Below are positions 14,311 to 21,803 of a stretch of 34,484 bases of DNA, in pieces. Below the pieces are notes generated by a model, which saw nothing but the letters and a program-made list of their open reading frames with translations, was not told the origin of the DNA and searched no databases. The first letter of the stretch is position 1. Each line of letters begins with the position of its first letter. A program made the position numbers and the translations under genes. This DNA comes from an uncultured Maritimibacter sp. (GTDB lineage Bacteria; Pseudomonadota; Alphaproteobacteria; Rhodobacterales; Rhodobacteraceae): contig CAJXYS010000034.1 in assembly GCA_913063035.1 (NCBI GenBank), positions 1 to 34,484 on the forward strand. Direction: 5' to 3'.

Positions 14311-15315
14311 ATGACGACACGCATCGCCATCAACGGGTTCGGACGTATCGGCCGGTCGGTCCTGCGCGCCTGGCTGCAGGCGCCGGAGGCCTGGCCGGGG
14401 CTCGAGATCGTCGCGATCAACGATATCGCGGGGCTCGAGACCTGCGCCTATCTCTTTGCCTATGACAGCGTCTTCGGGCGTTACCCGGGCACGGTGGACG
14501 AGGCGCCGGGCCACCTGGTCGTGGATGGCCGCGCGATCCCCTTTACCCAGGCGGGCGACGTGACCGCGCTGGAGCTTGGGGGCGTCGACATGCTGTTCGA
14601 CTGCACCGGCCGCGCCAAGAGCCGGGCCGTCGCCGCCCGCGCGTTGGACGTGGGCGCGGGCCGGGTCCTGGTCTCGGGGCCGTGCCCGGACGCCGACTAC
14701 ACCGTCGTGCTGGGCGCCAACGCGGCGGGGCTCAGCGGCGATCAGCGCGTGGTCTCGAACGCCTCCTGCACCACCAACGCGCTGGCGCCTCTGGCGCGGC
14801 TGCTCGACGATGCCTTCGGGATCCAGACCGGTTTCATGACCACGATCCACTGCTACACCGGCAGCCAGCCGACGGTGGACGGCCCCCGCGGCGACCTGGC
14901 GCGGAGCCGGGCGGCGGCGCTGTCGATGGTACCCACGACCACCAGCGCCGAGAAGCTGACCGATCTCGTCCTGCCGCAACTCGCCGGCCGGCTGGAAGGT
15001 GCGGCGGTGCGGGTGCCGACGGCGAGCGTCTCGGCGGTGGATCTGACGGTGATGCCCCGGCGCCCGGTCACCGCCGAGGCGGTCAACGCCGTGCTGCAGG
15101 CCGCGGCGGGCGGCCCCGAGGGCCATGTCTTCGGCTACACCGCCAGGCCGCTGGTCTCGTCGGACCTGCGCCAGTTGCCGCAATCGGTGATCATGGCCGG
15201 ACCCGAGACGCGGGTGACGGCGGGCGGCATGCTGCGGGTCTATGGCTGGTACGACAACGAATGGGGCTTCTCGAACCGGATGCTGGACGTGGCGCGGCTT
15301 TGGGCTCAGCTGTAG
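14311..15315 (+). CDS. gap: Type I glyceraldehyde-3-phosphate dehydrogenase, divergent paralogue
   Basis: The 334-residue protein has the N-terminal NAD motif 'INGFGRIGR' (7-15), Asp38 of 'AINDIA' favouring NAD, catalytic Cys153 in 'SNASCTTN' and His180 in 'TTIHCYTG'. It ends with the family signature 'WYDNEWGFSNRM'. It departs from usual GAPDH at several conserved sites: Ala157 where a second Cys normally follows CTTN, 'VPTTTSAEK' in place of 'VPTSTGAAK', and 'SGPCPDADY' in place of the usual SAPxxD stretch. Some segments recall erythrose-4-phosphate dehydrogenase. It is therefore probably a specialised paralogue of the glycolytic enzyme. The ATG at 14311 gives the canonical N-terminus. The last ten bases overlap the convergent LysR gene. 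Confidence 0.85.
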   Translation: MTTRIAINGFGRIGRSVLRAWLQAPEAWPGLEIVAINDIAGLETCAYLFAYDSVFGRYPGTVDEAPGHLVVDGRAIPFTQAGDVTALELGGVDMLFDCTGRAKSRAVAARALDVGAGRVLVSGPCPDADYTVVLGANAAGLSGDQRVVSNASCTTNALAPLARLLDDAFGIQTGFMTTIHCYTGSQPTVDGPRGDLARSRAAALSMVPTTTSAEKLTDLVLPQLAGRLEGAAVRVPTASVSAVDLTVMPRRPVTAEAVNAVLQAAAGGPEGHVFGYTARPLVSSDLRQLPQSVIMAGPETRVTAGGMLRVYGWYDNEWGFSNRMLDVARLWAQL

Positions 15316-16274
15316 GTGCGGGCTTCGATCGGCGTGGCCTCGATCCGGGCCTGCAGGTCGGCCAGCAGCGCCTCCTCGGCCCGGTTCATCCGGGCGCGGG
15401 GGTTCCAGATGATATGCACGTCGATGGCCGGCATCCGCTCGTAGGGCGGCAGTTGCCACAGCAGCCCGTCCTCGATGTCGCGGCGCACCACATGCATGGG
15501 CAGGGGTCCCACGCCGAGCCCGGCCACGATCATCCGGCGCACCTCCTCGAGATGGGCCGAGGTGCCGACGATCCGCTCCTCGAGTTCGGCCTCGGCGCGC
15601 ATCATGGCCACCGGGCGCAGCGCGTCGGACATCCGGTCCGTGACGAAACTCACCGAGGAATGGCCGGCGAGATCGGCCATGGCCAGCCCGCGCCGGCCGA
15701 AGAGTGGGTGCGGCGGGCCGCAGAACAGGCCGAAATACTCGCGGTAGAGCCGCCGGTATTCGAGCTTGGGGCTGCGGTCATGCACCAGGCAAACCGCGAG
15801 CGAGGCGCGCCGGGCGGTGACGGCGCCCACCGCCTCGCGGCTGGCGGAGACGTCGATGGAGATCGTCGCGGCCGGGTGGCGGCGGTGAAAGGCCGTGAGG
15901 GCCGCGTCGAAGACCGGGCAGACGACATGGCTGGCCATGGCGATGCGGACATGGCCGCGCACCTCGTCGGAGACGTCGCGCACCAGCGTGCCGAGGCGCA
16001 GGATCGCGCCGTGGATCTCCACCGCCTCGCGGTAGAGCAGCTTGCCGGCCTCGGTCAGCGCGAAATGGCCCGGCTTGCGCTCGATCAGGCGTTTGCCGAG
16101 CCGGTCCTCCAGCCGCTTCAGCGCGGCCGAGAGGGTGGGCTGGGTCAGTCCCAGCCGCTCGGCCGCGGCGGTGACGGACTCGGCCTCGGCCAGCACCACG
16201 AAGGTGCGCAGCAGGTTCCAGTCCAGATCGCGGGCGAGGCGTTCGTTCAGCTCGGTGCGCGGGACGTCGACCAT
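15306..16274 (-). CDS. LysR-family transcriptional regulator
   Basis: The 322-residue protein has a winged helix-turn-helix at about residues 18-77 ('DWNLLRTFVVLAEAESVTAA', 'LGLTQPTLSAALKRLEDRLG', 'RLIERKPG') and a C-terminal effector domain of periplasmic-binding type. It carries about 17 residues before the usual LysR start, and no better start codon exists. It is divergent from the polyamine-type transport and catabolic operon across 95 bases, which is the classic arrangement for a LysR activator of that operon. The inducer would be the imported amine or a breakdown product. Its 3' end overlaps the GAPDH gene by ten bases. Confidence 0.9.
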   Translation of the reverse strand: MVDVPRTELNERLARDLDWNLLRTFVVLAEAESVTAAAERLGLTQPTLSAALKRLEDRLGKRLIERKPGHFALTEAGKLLYREAVEIHGAILRLGTLVRDVSDEVRGHVRIAMASHVVCPVFDAALTAFHRRHPAATISIDVSASREAVGAVTARRASLAVCLVHDRSPKLEYRRLYREYFGLFCGPPHPLFGRRGLAMADLAGHSSVSFVTDRMSDALRPVAMMRAEAELEERIVGTSAHLEEVRRMIVAGLGVGPLPMHVVRRDIEDGLLWQLPPYERMPAIDVHIIWNPRARMNRAEEALLADLQARIEATPIEARTYS

Positions 16275-16309
16275 AGATACAGCCTATAGCTACAATTCCG
16301 AATATCTAT
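16273..16309. promoter_or_regulatory. A/T-rich inverted repeats, candidate LysR operator
   Basis: ATAGATA (16273-16279) is mirrored by TATCTAT (16303-16309), and a nested ATAG (16286-16289) pairs with CTAT (16306-16309). This A/T-rich patch stands out in the GC-rich window and lies exactly between the LysR start codon and the transport operon. One arm overlaps the LysR ATG, which would suit autorepression. It fits the partial dyad symmetry of LysR sites, though no exact T-N11-A dyad stands out clearly. Confidence 0.45.
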
Positions 16310-16369
16310 TTGATCAATGTGTGCGGCTTTGCCACGCTCCGATCAAGCAAGAAGTGCAAAGGGACGGTC

Positions 16370-17236
16370 ATGACGGTCGAAGCGCGCGAGGCGCGGCAGC
16401 CCTGGATCCTGCTCTCCCCGGCCTTGTCGGCGGTGGCGCTGCTGCTGTTCGTGCCGCTGATCTTCATCGTCGTCTACAGTTTCTGGCTGCGCAGCGCCGC
16501 CGGCGCCGACCAGGTCGGGTTCTACCTCGACAACTGGCAGGAGGCGCTCAGCGATCCGTTCTACCGCGACATCCTGCTCAACACGCTGAAGATCGCGGCG
16601 ATCACCACGCTGGTCTGCGCGCTGATGGGCTACCCCGCGGCCTATTTCATCGCCCGCTCGAGCGGCAACAAGGCGGTGCTGCTGCTGTTGCTGATGCTGC
16701 CGTTCTGGATCAGCTACATCATCCGCACGATGAGCTGGATCAACATCCTCGGCGTGTCTGGGGCGTTCAACTCGGCGCTGATGGCGGTCGGCATCCTCGA
16801 TGAGCCGGTGCAGATGCTCTACAACGAGACCACCGTGATCCTCGGGCTCGTGCATTTCCTGCTGCCCTTCATGGTGCTCAACGTCTTCGTCAGCCTCGAC
16901 GGGATCGACCGCAACCTCGAAGACGCGGCGAACTCGCTCGGGGCGACGAAATGGCAGGCCTTCACGCAGGTCACGCTGCCGCTTTCGCTGCCGGGGCTGG
17001 CGGCGGGTGGGCTGCTCTGCTTCGTGCTCGGGGCCGGAACCTACATCACGCCGCTGGTCCTGGGCGGACCCACCGACGCGATGTTCGCCAATCTCGTCTA
17101 CGAGGCGATCATCACCCAGCTGAACTGGCCGCTCGGCTCGGCGCTCAGCCTGATGCTGCTGGCGGTGCTGGGGGCGCTGGTGCTGATCTACAACCGCTAT
17201 CTCGGGATGGCGCAGCTGATGAAGGGGCTGGGCTGA
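16370..17236 (+). CDS. Polyamine-type ABC transporter permease 1 (PotB-like)
   Basis: The 288-residue inner-membrane protein has about six segments. The ABC coupling motif 'EDAANSLGATKWQAFTQVTL' at about residues 184-203 is followed by 'PLSLPGLAAGGLLCFVLGAG', typical of PotB/PotH permeases. The ATG at 16370 is preceded by AAAGGGA; an upstream TTG in frame lacks support. The stop overlaps the next permease start (TGATG). With the second permease it forms the membrane heterodimer for the Tat-exported binding protein and ATPase encoded downstream. It opens a ten-gene operon divergent from the LysR gene. Confidence 0.9.
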   Translation: MTVEAREARQPWILLSPALSAVALLLFVPLIFIVVYSFWLRSAAGADQVGFYLDNWQEALSDPFYRDILLNTLKIAAITTLVCALMGYPAAYFIARSSGNKAVLLLLLMLPFWISYIIRTMSWINILGVSGAFNSALMAVGILDEPVQMLYNETTVILGLVHFLLPFMVLNVFVSLDGIDRNLEDAANSLGATKWQAFTQVTLPLSLPGLAAGGLLCFVLGAGTYITPLVLGGPTDAMFANLVYEAIITQLNWPLGSALSLMLLAVLGALVLIYNRYLGMAQLMKGLG

Positions 17237-18021
17237 TGGGCTGGCAGCTGGTGCGTTTCTGGACCCTCCTGGTCTATACCTTCATGTTCCTGCCGGTGGC
17301 GGTGGTGGTGCTGCTCAGCTTCAACGCCAGCCAGTTCGGCAGCTTCCCGATGACCGGTTTCTCCTTCCGCTGGTTCATCGAGCTGGCCCAGAACGAGGCG
17401 ATCCTGCGCGCCTTCCGCACCTCGATCGTGCTGGGGCTGATGACGGCGGTGATCTCGACGACGCTCGGCGTCCTGGCGAGCCTGGCGCTGGTGCGCTACC
17501 GGGTGCCCGGCGCCAACATGATCTCGACGCTCCTGATCGCGCCGATCCTGGTGCCCGAGGTGGTGCTGGCCGTCGCGCTGCTGCTGTTTCTGAATTTCCT
17601 CAACGTTAACAAGAGCTTCACCCTGCTGCTGGCGGGGCATGTGATCTTCACGCTGCCGTTCGTGATCCTCGTGGTCCAGGCCCGGCTGGTGGGCATCAAG
17701 CGGGACGTGGAGGAGGCCGCGATGAGCCTTGGCGCCAGCCCGCGCCAGACCTTCTTCCAGATCACGCTGCCGCTGATGATGCCGGCCGTGGCGGCGGGGG
17801 CGCTCTTTGCCTTCACGATCAGCTTCGACGACATCACCGGGACGCTGTTCTGGAAGCCGGGCGGGGTGGAGACGGTTCCGACCCAGATCTTCGCCATGCT
17901 CCGGAACTCGATCAGCCCGGAGATCAACGCGCTCGGGACAGTGATGATCCTGCTGACCGTCGGGCTCCCCCTGCTGGGGCTGGCGATCGCCCGGCGCATG
18001 TCGACCAAGCGCGGCGGATAG
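17236..18021 (+). CDS. Polyamine-type ABC transporter permease 2 (PotC-like)
   Basis: The 261-residue protein has about six membrane segments and the coupling motif 'EEAAMSLGASPRQTFFQITL' (about residues 159-178). 'AGALFAFTISFDDITGTLF' follows, a strong PotC/PotI signature. It starts within the stop of the first permease gene and is followed by a 46-base gap that carries the binding-protein ribosome site. Confidence 0.9.
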   Translation: MGWQLVRFWTLLVYTFMFLPVAVVVLLSFNASQFGSFPMTGFSFRWFIELAQNEAILRAFRTSIVLGLMTAVISTTLGVLASLALVRYRVPGANMISTLLIAPILVPEVVLAVALLLFLNFLNVNKSFTLLLAGHVIFTLPFVILVVQARLVGIKRDVEEAAMSLGASPRQTFFQITLPLMMPAVAAGALFAFTISFDDITGTLFWKPGGVETVPTQIFAMLRNSISPEINALGTVMILLTVGLPLLGLAIARRMSTKRGG

Positions 18022-18067
18022 AACCGCGCCCCACCCATAACGAGACAGCACCGACAAGGAGAGTAAG

Positions 18068-19219
18068 ATGAAGAAAATGGACAATACCACCCGCTACGAG
18101 CGGTTGCGCGAGCGCTACCAGAACGGCGATCTCGACCGGCGCTCTTTCCTCGGCCTGATCGGCGCGGCCGGCCTGGCCTACGGCGTTCAGACGCCGTTCG
18201 CCAAATATGCCAACGCGCAGTCGGTCAGCCAGGTGCGCTTCGACGGCTGGGGCGGTGTCGTCTCCGAGGCGTTCCGCGAGCACGCCTTCGATCCCTACAC
18301 CGCCGAGACCGGGATCGAGGTGGTGGACGGCACCTTCTCGGGGGGCGACGAGTACCTGGCGCAGGTCCGCGCCAGCCAGCCGGGCGAGTACAACATCGCC
18401 CATCTCTCGGGCGTGTTCGACTACGCGCGGTATCACAACTTCGAGCTGACGACCGCGCTCAATCTCGACAACATCCCCAACATGGAGCTGGTGATGACCC
18501 GGCTGATCGAGCCCTACCGGGCCGTCACGCCGGACGCGCTCTCGGCCGTGCCCTACGACTACGGGACCACGGGCCTCGCCTATAACCGCAAGTACATCTC
18601 AGACGAGGAGATGCGCGAGAAGGGCGCGTCGATCCTGATCGACGAGGCCTACAAGGGCAAGATCGGCGGCTGGTCCGACTGGCGCACCCGGGTGTGGTAC
18701 GGCGCGCTCCAGACCGGGCAGGATCCCAACAACATCGAGGACATGGACGCCGTCTGGGACGCCATCCGCCAGCACCGCGACCTGGCGCTGAAGTACTGGG
18801 GATCGGGCGCGGAGCTGATGAGCCTGCTGGCCGAGGAGGAGATCTACGTCACCGAGGGCTGGTCGGGCCGGATCGCCGCCCTGCAGGAGCAGGGCCACGA
18901 CATCGGCTACTACGACCCGCCGAACGGGTTCGGCTGGCAGGAATGCCTCTTCGTCATCAAGGGCTCGCCTGTGGAGGCCTGCGAGGAGCTGCTCAACTTC
19001 ATGCTGGCGCCCGAGACCTCGATCGCGGTGGCCGAGGGCCAGAACTACCCGCCGGCGCTGGACGGCACGAAGGTCGACCTGGGCGACAAGATCCCGACCC
19101 TGCCGGCCTACGACCCGACCGGCACGCTGTCGGGCCTCACCTTCGCCGATCCGCAGTACTGGAACGGCAACGAGGCCGAGTGGTCCAAGACCTTCGGCCG
19201 CGTCCAGAAGGGCTACTGA
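18068..19219 (+). CDS. PotD-like periplasmic polyamine-binding protein with Tat leader
   Basis: The 383-residue extracellular solute-binding protein (family 1) starts after a strong AAGGAGAG. The N-terminus has a 20-residue charged extension, a twin-arginine motif 'DRRSFLGLIG' (Arg24-Arg25), a hydrophobic stretch and a likely cleavage after 'ANA' near residue 50. This indicates Tat export in folded form. The mature part carries 'FDGWGGVVSEAFREH' and 'VPYDYGTTGLAYNR', the latter resembling the PotD/PotF ligand region. It should deliver a polyamine or related cationic amine to the two permeases. The ligand is inferred from the deacetylase, aminotransferase and oxidase genes in the same operon. 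Confidence 0.88.
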   Translation: MKKMDNTTRYERLRERYQNGDLDRRSFLGLIGAAGLAYGVQTPFAKYANAQSVSQVRFDGWGGVVSEAFREHAFDPYTAETGIEVVDGTFSGGDEYLAQVRASQPGEYNIAHLSGVFDYARYHNFELTTALNLDNIPNMELVMTRLIEPYRAVTPDALSAVPYDYGTTGLAYNRKYISDEEMREKGASILIDEAYKGKIGGWSDWRTRVWYGALQTGQDPNNIEDMDAVWDAIRQHRDLALKYWGSGAELMSLLAEEEIYVTEGWSGRIAALQEQGHDIGYYDPPNGFGWQECLFVIKGSPVEACEELLNFMLAPETSIAVAEGQNYPPALDGTKVDLGDKIPTLPAYDPTGTLSGLTFADPQYWNGNEAEWSKTFGRVQKGY

Positions 19220-19237
19220 GCCCCGCGCGCGTCCCGA

Positions 19238-19257
19238 CCTCCCCCGCCCGGGGGAGG
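19238..19257 (+). terminator. Hairpin 1 after the binding-protein gene
   Basis: CCTCCCCC (19238-19245) and GGGGGAGG (19250-19257) pair perfectly around a four-base loop, 18 bases after the binding-protein stop. There is no T tract, so it is more likely a transcript-stabilising or attenuating hairpin within the operon than a full terminator. Confidence 0.5.
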
Positions 19258-19280
19258 AACGGCGCGATCCACGACACCCG

Positions 19281-19303
19281 GGGCGGCCGTCGCGCGGCCG
19301 CCC
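19281..19303 (+). terminator. Hairpin 2 between binding-protein and ATPase genes
   Basis: GGGCGGCCG (19281-19289) and CGGCCGCCC (19295-19303) form a perfect nine-base stem with loop TCGCG, with no T tract. With hairpin 1 it makes a tandem structure in the 136-base gap, the only sizeable gap inside the operon. The gap ends with the ATPase ribosome site GAGAGGAG (19341-19348). Confidence 0.5.
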
Positions 19304-19355
19304 GCGACCGCCCCCCGGAAGGGCGCCGCGCCAAGACAACGAGAGGAGTCCGGCC

Positions 19356-20441
19356 ATGAGCGCCGTCACGCTCACCGACATCGTCAAGCGCTTCGGCGAT
19401 TTCACCGCCGTCCACCGTATGTCGCTGGAAATTCCCGAGGGCGGTTTCGTCACGCTGCTCGGCCCCTCCGGCTGCGGCAAGACGACGACGCTGCGCATGG
19501 TGGCCGGTCTTCTCGACCCGACGGAGGGCGAGATCGCCATCAAGGGCAAACGCGTCAACGAGGTGCCGATCCACAAGCGCAACCTGGGCATCGTGTTCCA
19601 GAACTACGCGCTGTTCCCGCACAAGACCGTGGCCGAGAACGTGGCCTTCGGGCTCAGGTATCGCGACGTGCCGAAGAGCGACATCGCCCGCCGCGTGCAG
19701 GATGCGCTGGAACTGGTGCAGCTGCCCGACGTGGGCGACCGCTATCCCAAGGCGCTGTCCGGCGGCCAGCAGCAGCGGATCGCCCTGGCCCGCGCGGTGG
19801 TGATCGAGCCCGACGTGCTGCTGCTGGACGAACCGCTCTCGGCGCTGGACGCCAACCTGCGCGAGGACATGCGGGTCGAGCTGAAGCGCATCCAGGACCG
19901 GATCGGCGTGACCACCATCTTCGTCACCCACGACCAGTCGGAGGCTCTGGCCATGTCCGACGAGATCGTCGTGATGTCGAACGGCCGGGTCGAACAGGTC
20001 GGCCCCCCGGAGGAAGTCTACAACACCCCCTCCAGCGAATTCGTGGCGCGTTTCCTCGGTGCCTCCAACATCCTGGAGGCCAGCGCCGAGGGCCGCGCGA
20101 ACGGCACCGTCACGCTGGACGTGCCGCATTTCGGACGGATCGGCGTGCCCGCCGTGCGCGCGCCGCAGATCGCCGGGGCGGGCCCGGCCAAGCTGGTGCT
20201 GCGCGCCGAGAAACTGACGCTGGCCAAGCCGGGCACCGCGCCCGAAGACGCCGTCACGGTCGACGGCACCGTCGAGACGGTGGACTACCAGGGCCAGGCG
20301 GTGCGCTATTTCCTGCGTATCGGCGACGCGCAGTTCCAGGCCATCAACATGATCGACGGACACCCCTTCCACGAGGGCGACGCGGTATCGGTGATCCTGC
20401 GTCCCCGCGATTGTTCCGCGCTTCCGGGAGGCACGGCATGA
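19356..20441 (+). CDS. Polyamine-type ABC transporter ATP-binding protein (PotA-like)
   Basis: The 361-residue ATPase has Walker A GPSGCGKT (36-43), Q-loop Gln82, signature LSGGQ (134-138), Walker B LLLDEP (155-160) and H-loop His192. A C-terminal TOBE-type regulatory region runs from about residue 240, as in PotA. The long C-terminus separates it from the siderophore-type ATPase at 1833. It powers the PotB/PotC-like permeases. Its stop overlaps the aminotransferase start by ATGA, coupling transport to catabolism. Confidence 0.92.
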   Translation: MSAVTLTDIVKRFGDFTAVHRMSLEIPEGGFVTLLGPSGCGKTTTLRMVAGLLDPTEGEIAIKGKRVNEVPIHKRNLGIVFQNYALFPHKTVAENVAFGLRYRDVPKSDIARRVQDALELVQLPDVGDRYPKALSGGQQQRIALARAVVIEPDVLLLDEPLSALDANLREDMRVELKRIQDRIGVTTIFVTHDQSEALAMSDEIVVMSNGRVEQVGPPEEVYNTPSSEFVARFLGASNILEASAEGRANGTVTLDVPHFGRIGVPAVRAPQIAGAGPAKLVLRAEKLTLAKPGTAPEDAVTVDGTVETVDYQGQAVRYFLRIGDAQFQAINMIDGHPFHEGDAVSVILRPRDCSALPGGTA

Positions 20442-21793
20442 CGCAGGCGCCGAAAAGCCATCTTTTCTACCAGTCCCGCCGGCGGCGCCCGATGCTCGAC
20501 CAGGCGCGGGGCGTCTACATGTGGGATGTCGAGGGCCGGCGCTACCTCGACGGTTCCTCGGGGGCGATGGTCTGCAATATCGGCCATTCCGACCCCGCCG
20601 TGCTGGAAGCCATGCGCCGGCAGATGGATAAATCGACCTTCGGCTACCGGCTGCACTTCGAAACCGAACCGGCCGAGAAACTGGCCGCCCGGACCGCCGC
20701 GCTGGCGCCGGAAGGGCTGGAGAAGGTGTTCTTCGTCTCGGGCGGCTCCGAGGCCGTCGAGAGCGCGATCAAGCTGGCCCGGCAATACGCGCTCGCCATC
20801 GGCGAAAGTCAGCGCTGGAAGGTGATCTCGCGGTTCCCGTCCTATCACGGCTGCACGCTGGGCGCGCTGGCCCTGACCGGCTATGCGCCGATGACCGCGC
20901 CCTTCGACCCGATGATGCGCTCGATGCCCAAGATCCCCGCGCCGCGCGCCTATCTCGACGGGCGGGACCCCGACGATCCGGCGACCGGCCACTACTACGC
21001 CGACATGCTCGAGGCCCGCATCCAGGAGGAAGGCCCCGAGACCGTGCTCGCCTTCATGGTGGAGCCGGTCGGCGGCGCCTCGACCGGGGCGCTTGTGCCC
21101 CCGGCGGGCTACATGCAGCGCATCCGCGAGATCTGCGACCGCTACGGCGTGCTGCTGATCCATGACGAGGTGATGTCCGGGGGCGGGCGCACCGGGGCCT
21201 TCTTCGCGGCCGAACACTGGGGCGTCGCGCCGGATATCCTCGTCGTCTCCAAGGGCTTCGCCGCCGGTTACGCGCCGCTCGGCGCGATGGTGGCGCATGA
21301 GCGCATCGTCGAGCCGGTGCTGGACGCGGGCGGCTTCATCCATGGCTTCACCTATGCCGGCAACCCGCTGGCCTGCGCGGCCGGACTCGCCGTGCTGGAG
21401 CAGATCGAGACCCAGGGCATGATGGCGAACGCGGCCCGGATCGGCGCGATGCTGAAGGCCCGGATGACCGGGCTGATGGATCGCTACGACTTCGTGGGCG
21501 ACGTGCGCGGCAAGGGCCTGCTGCTGGCGTTCGAGCTGGTCGCGGACCGCACCAGCATGCGCCCGCTGCCGCGCGGCTACGCCGCCTTCGACCGGGTGGT
21601 GGAACTGGCCTATGCCAACGGGCTCATCATCTATTCGCGGCGCACCCGCGGCGGCTACGAGGGCGACCATTTCCTGGTCTGCCCGCCGATGATCGCGACC
21701 GAGACCCATGTCGACGAGATCATGGAAGGGCTGACCGCGGCGCTCGATGCCTTCGCCGCCGAGATCGCACCGGCAGCCGCCGCGACCGGCTGA
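20438..21793 (+). CDS. Class-III aminotransferase in the amine operon
   Basis: The 451-residue PLP enzyme has 'FVSGGSEAVESA' (99-110) for phosphate binding, Asp243 in 'LLIHDEV', and Schiff-base Lys272 in 'VVSKGFAAGYAPLGA'. The ATG at 20438 has GGGAGG six bases upstream and overlaps the ATPase stop. It falls in the broad omega/beta-amino acid and diamine aminotransferase group and is different from the SpuC-like enzyme at 11750. Since the next gene cleaves beta-keto acids, one attractive reading is that it converts a beta-amino acid to the matching beta-keto acid. Transamination of a diamine end after deacetylation is the alternative. Confidence 0.88.
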   Translation: MTQAPKSHLFYQSRRRRPMLDQARGVYMWDVEGRRYLDGSSGAMVCNIGHSDPAVLEAMRRQMDKSTFGYRLHFETEPAEKLAARTAALAPEGLEKVFFVSGGSEAVESAIKLARQYALAIGESQRWKVISRFPSYHGCTLGALALTGYAPMTAPFDPMMRSMPKIPAPRAYLDGRDPDDPATGHYYADMLEARIQEEGPETVLAFMVEPVGGASTGALVPPAGYMQRIREICDRYGVLLIHDEVMSGGGRTGAFFAAEHWGVAPDILVVSKGFAAGYAPLGAMVAHERIVEPVLDAGGFIHGFTYAGNPLACAAGLAVLEQIETQGMMANAARIGAMLKARMTGLMDRYDFVGDVRGKGLLLAFELVADRTSMRPLPRGYAAFDRVVELAYANGLIIYSRRTRGGYEGDHFLVCPPMIATETHVDEIMEGLTAALDAFAAEIAPAAAATG

Positions 21794-21803
21794 GGAGAGG
21801 CCC

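Noticed and set aside
16310-16356. TTGATCAA (16310-16317) as a second FNR-type box upstream of the permease operon
   Set aside because: The half-sites abut without the four-base spacer, so it does not match the FNR consensus.
16310-16369. Upstream TTG start adding 20 residues to the first polyamine-type permease
   Set aside because: The extension (INVCGFATLRSS...) is unlike the family, while ATG 16370 has AAAGGGA at the right distance.
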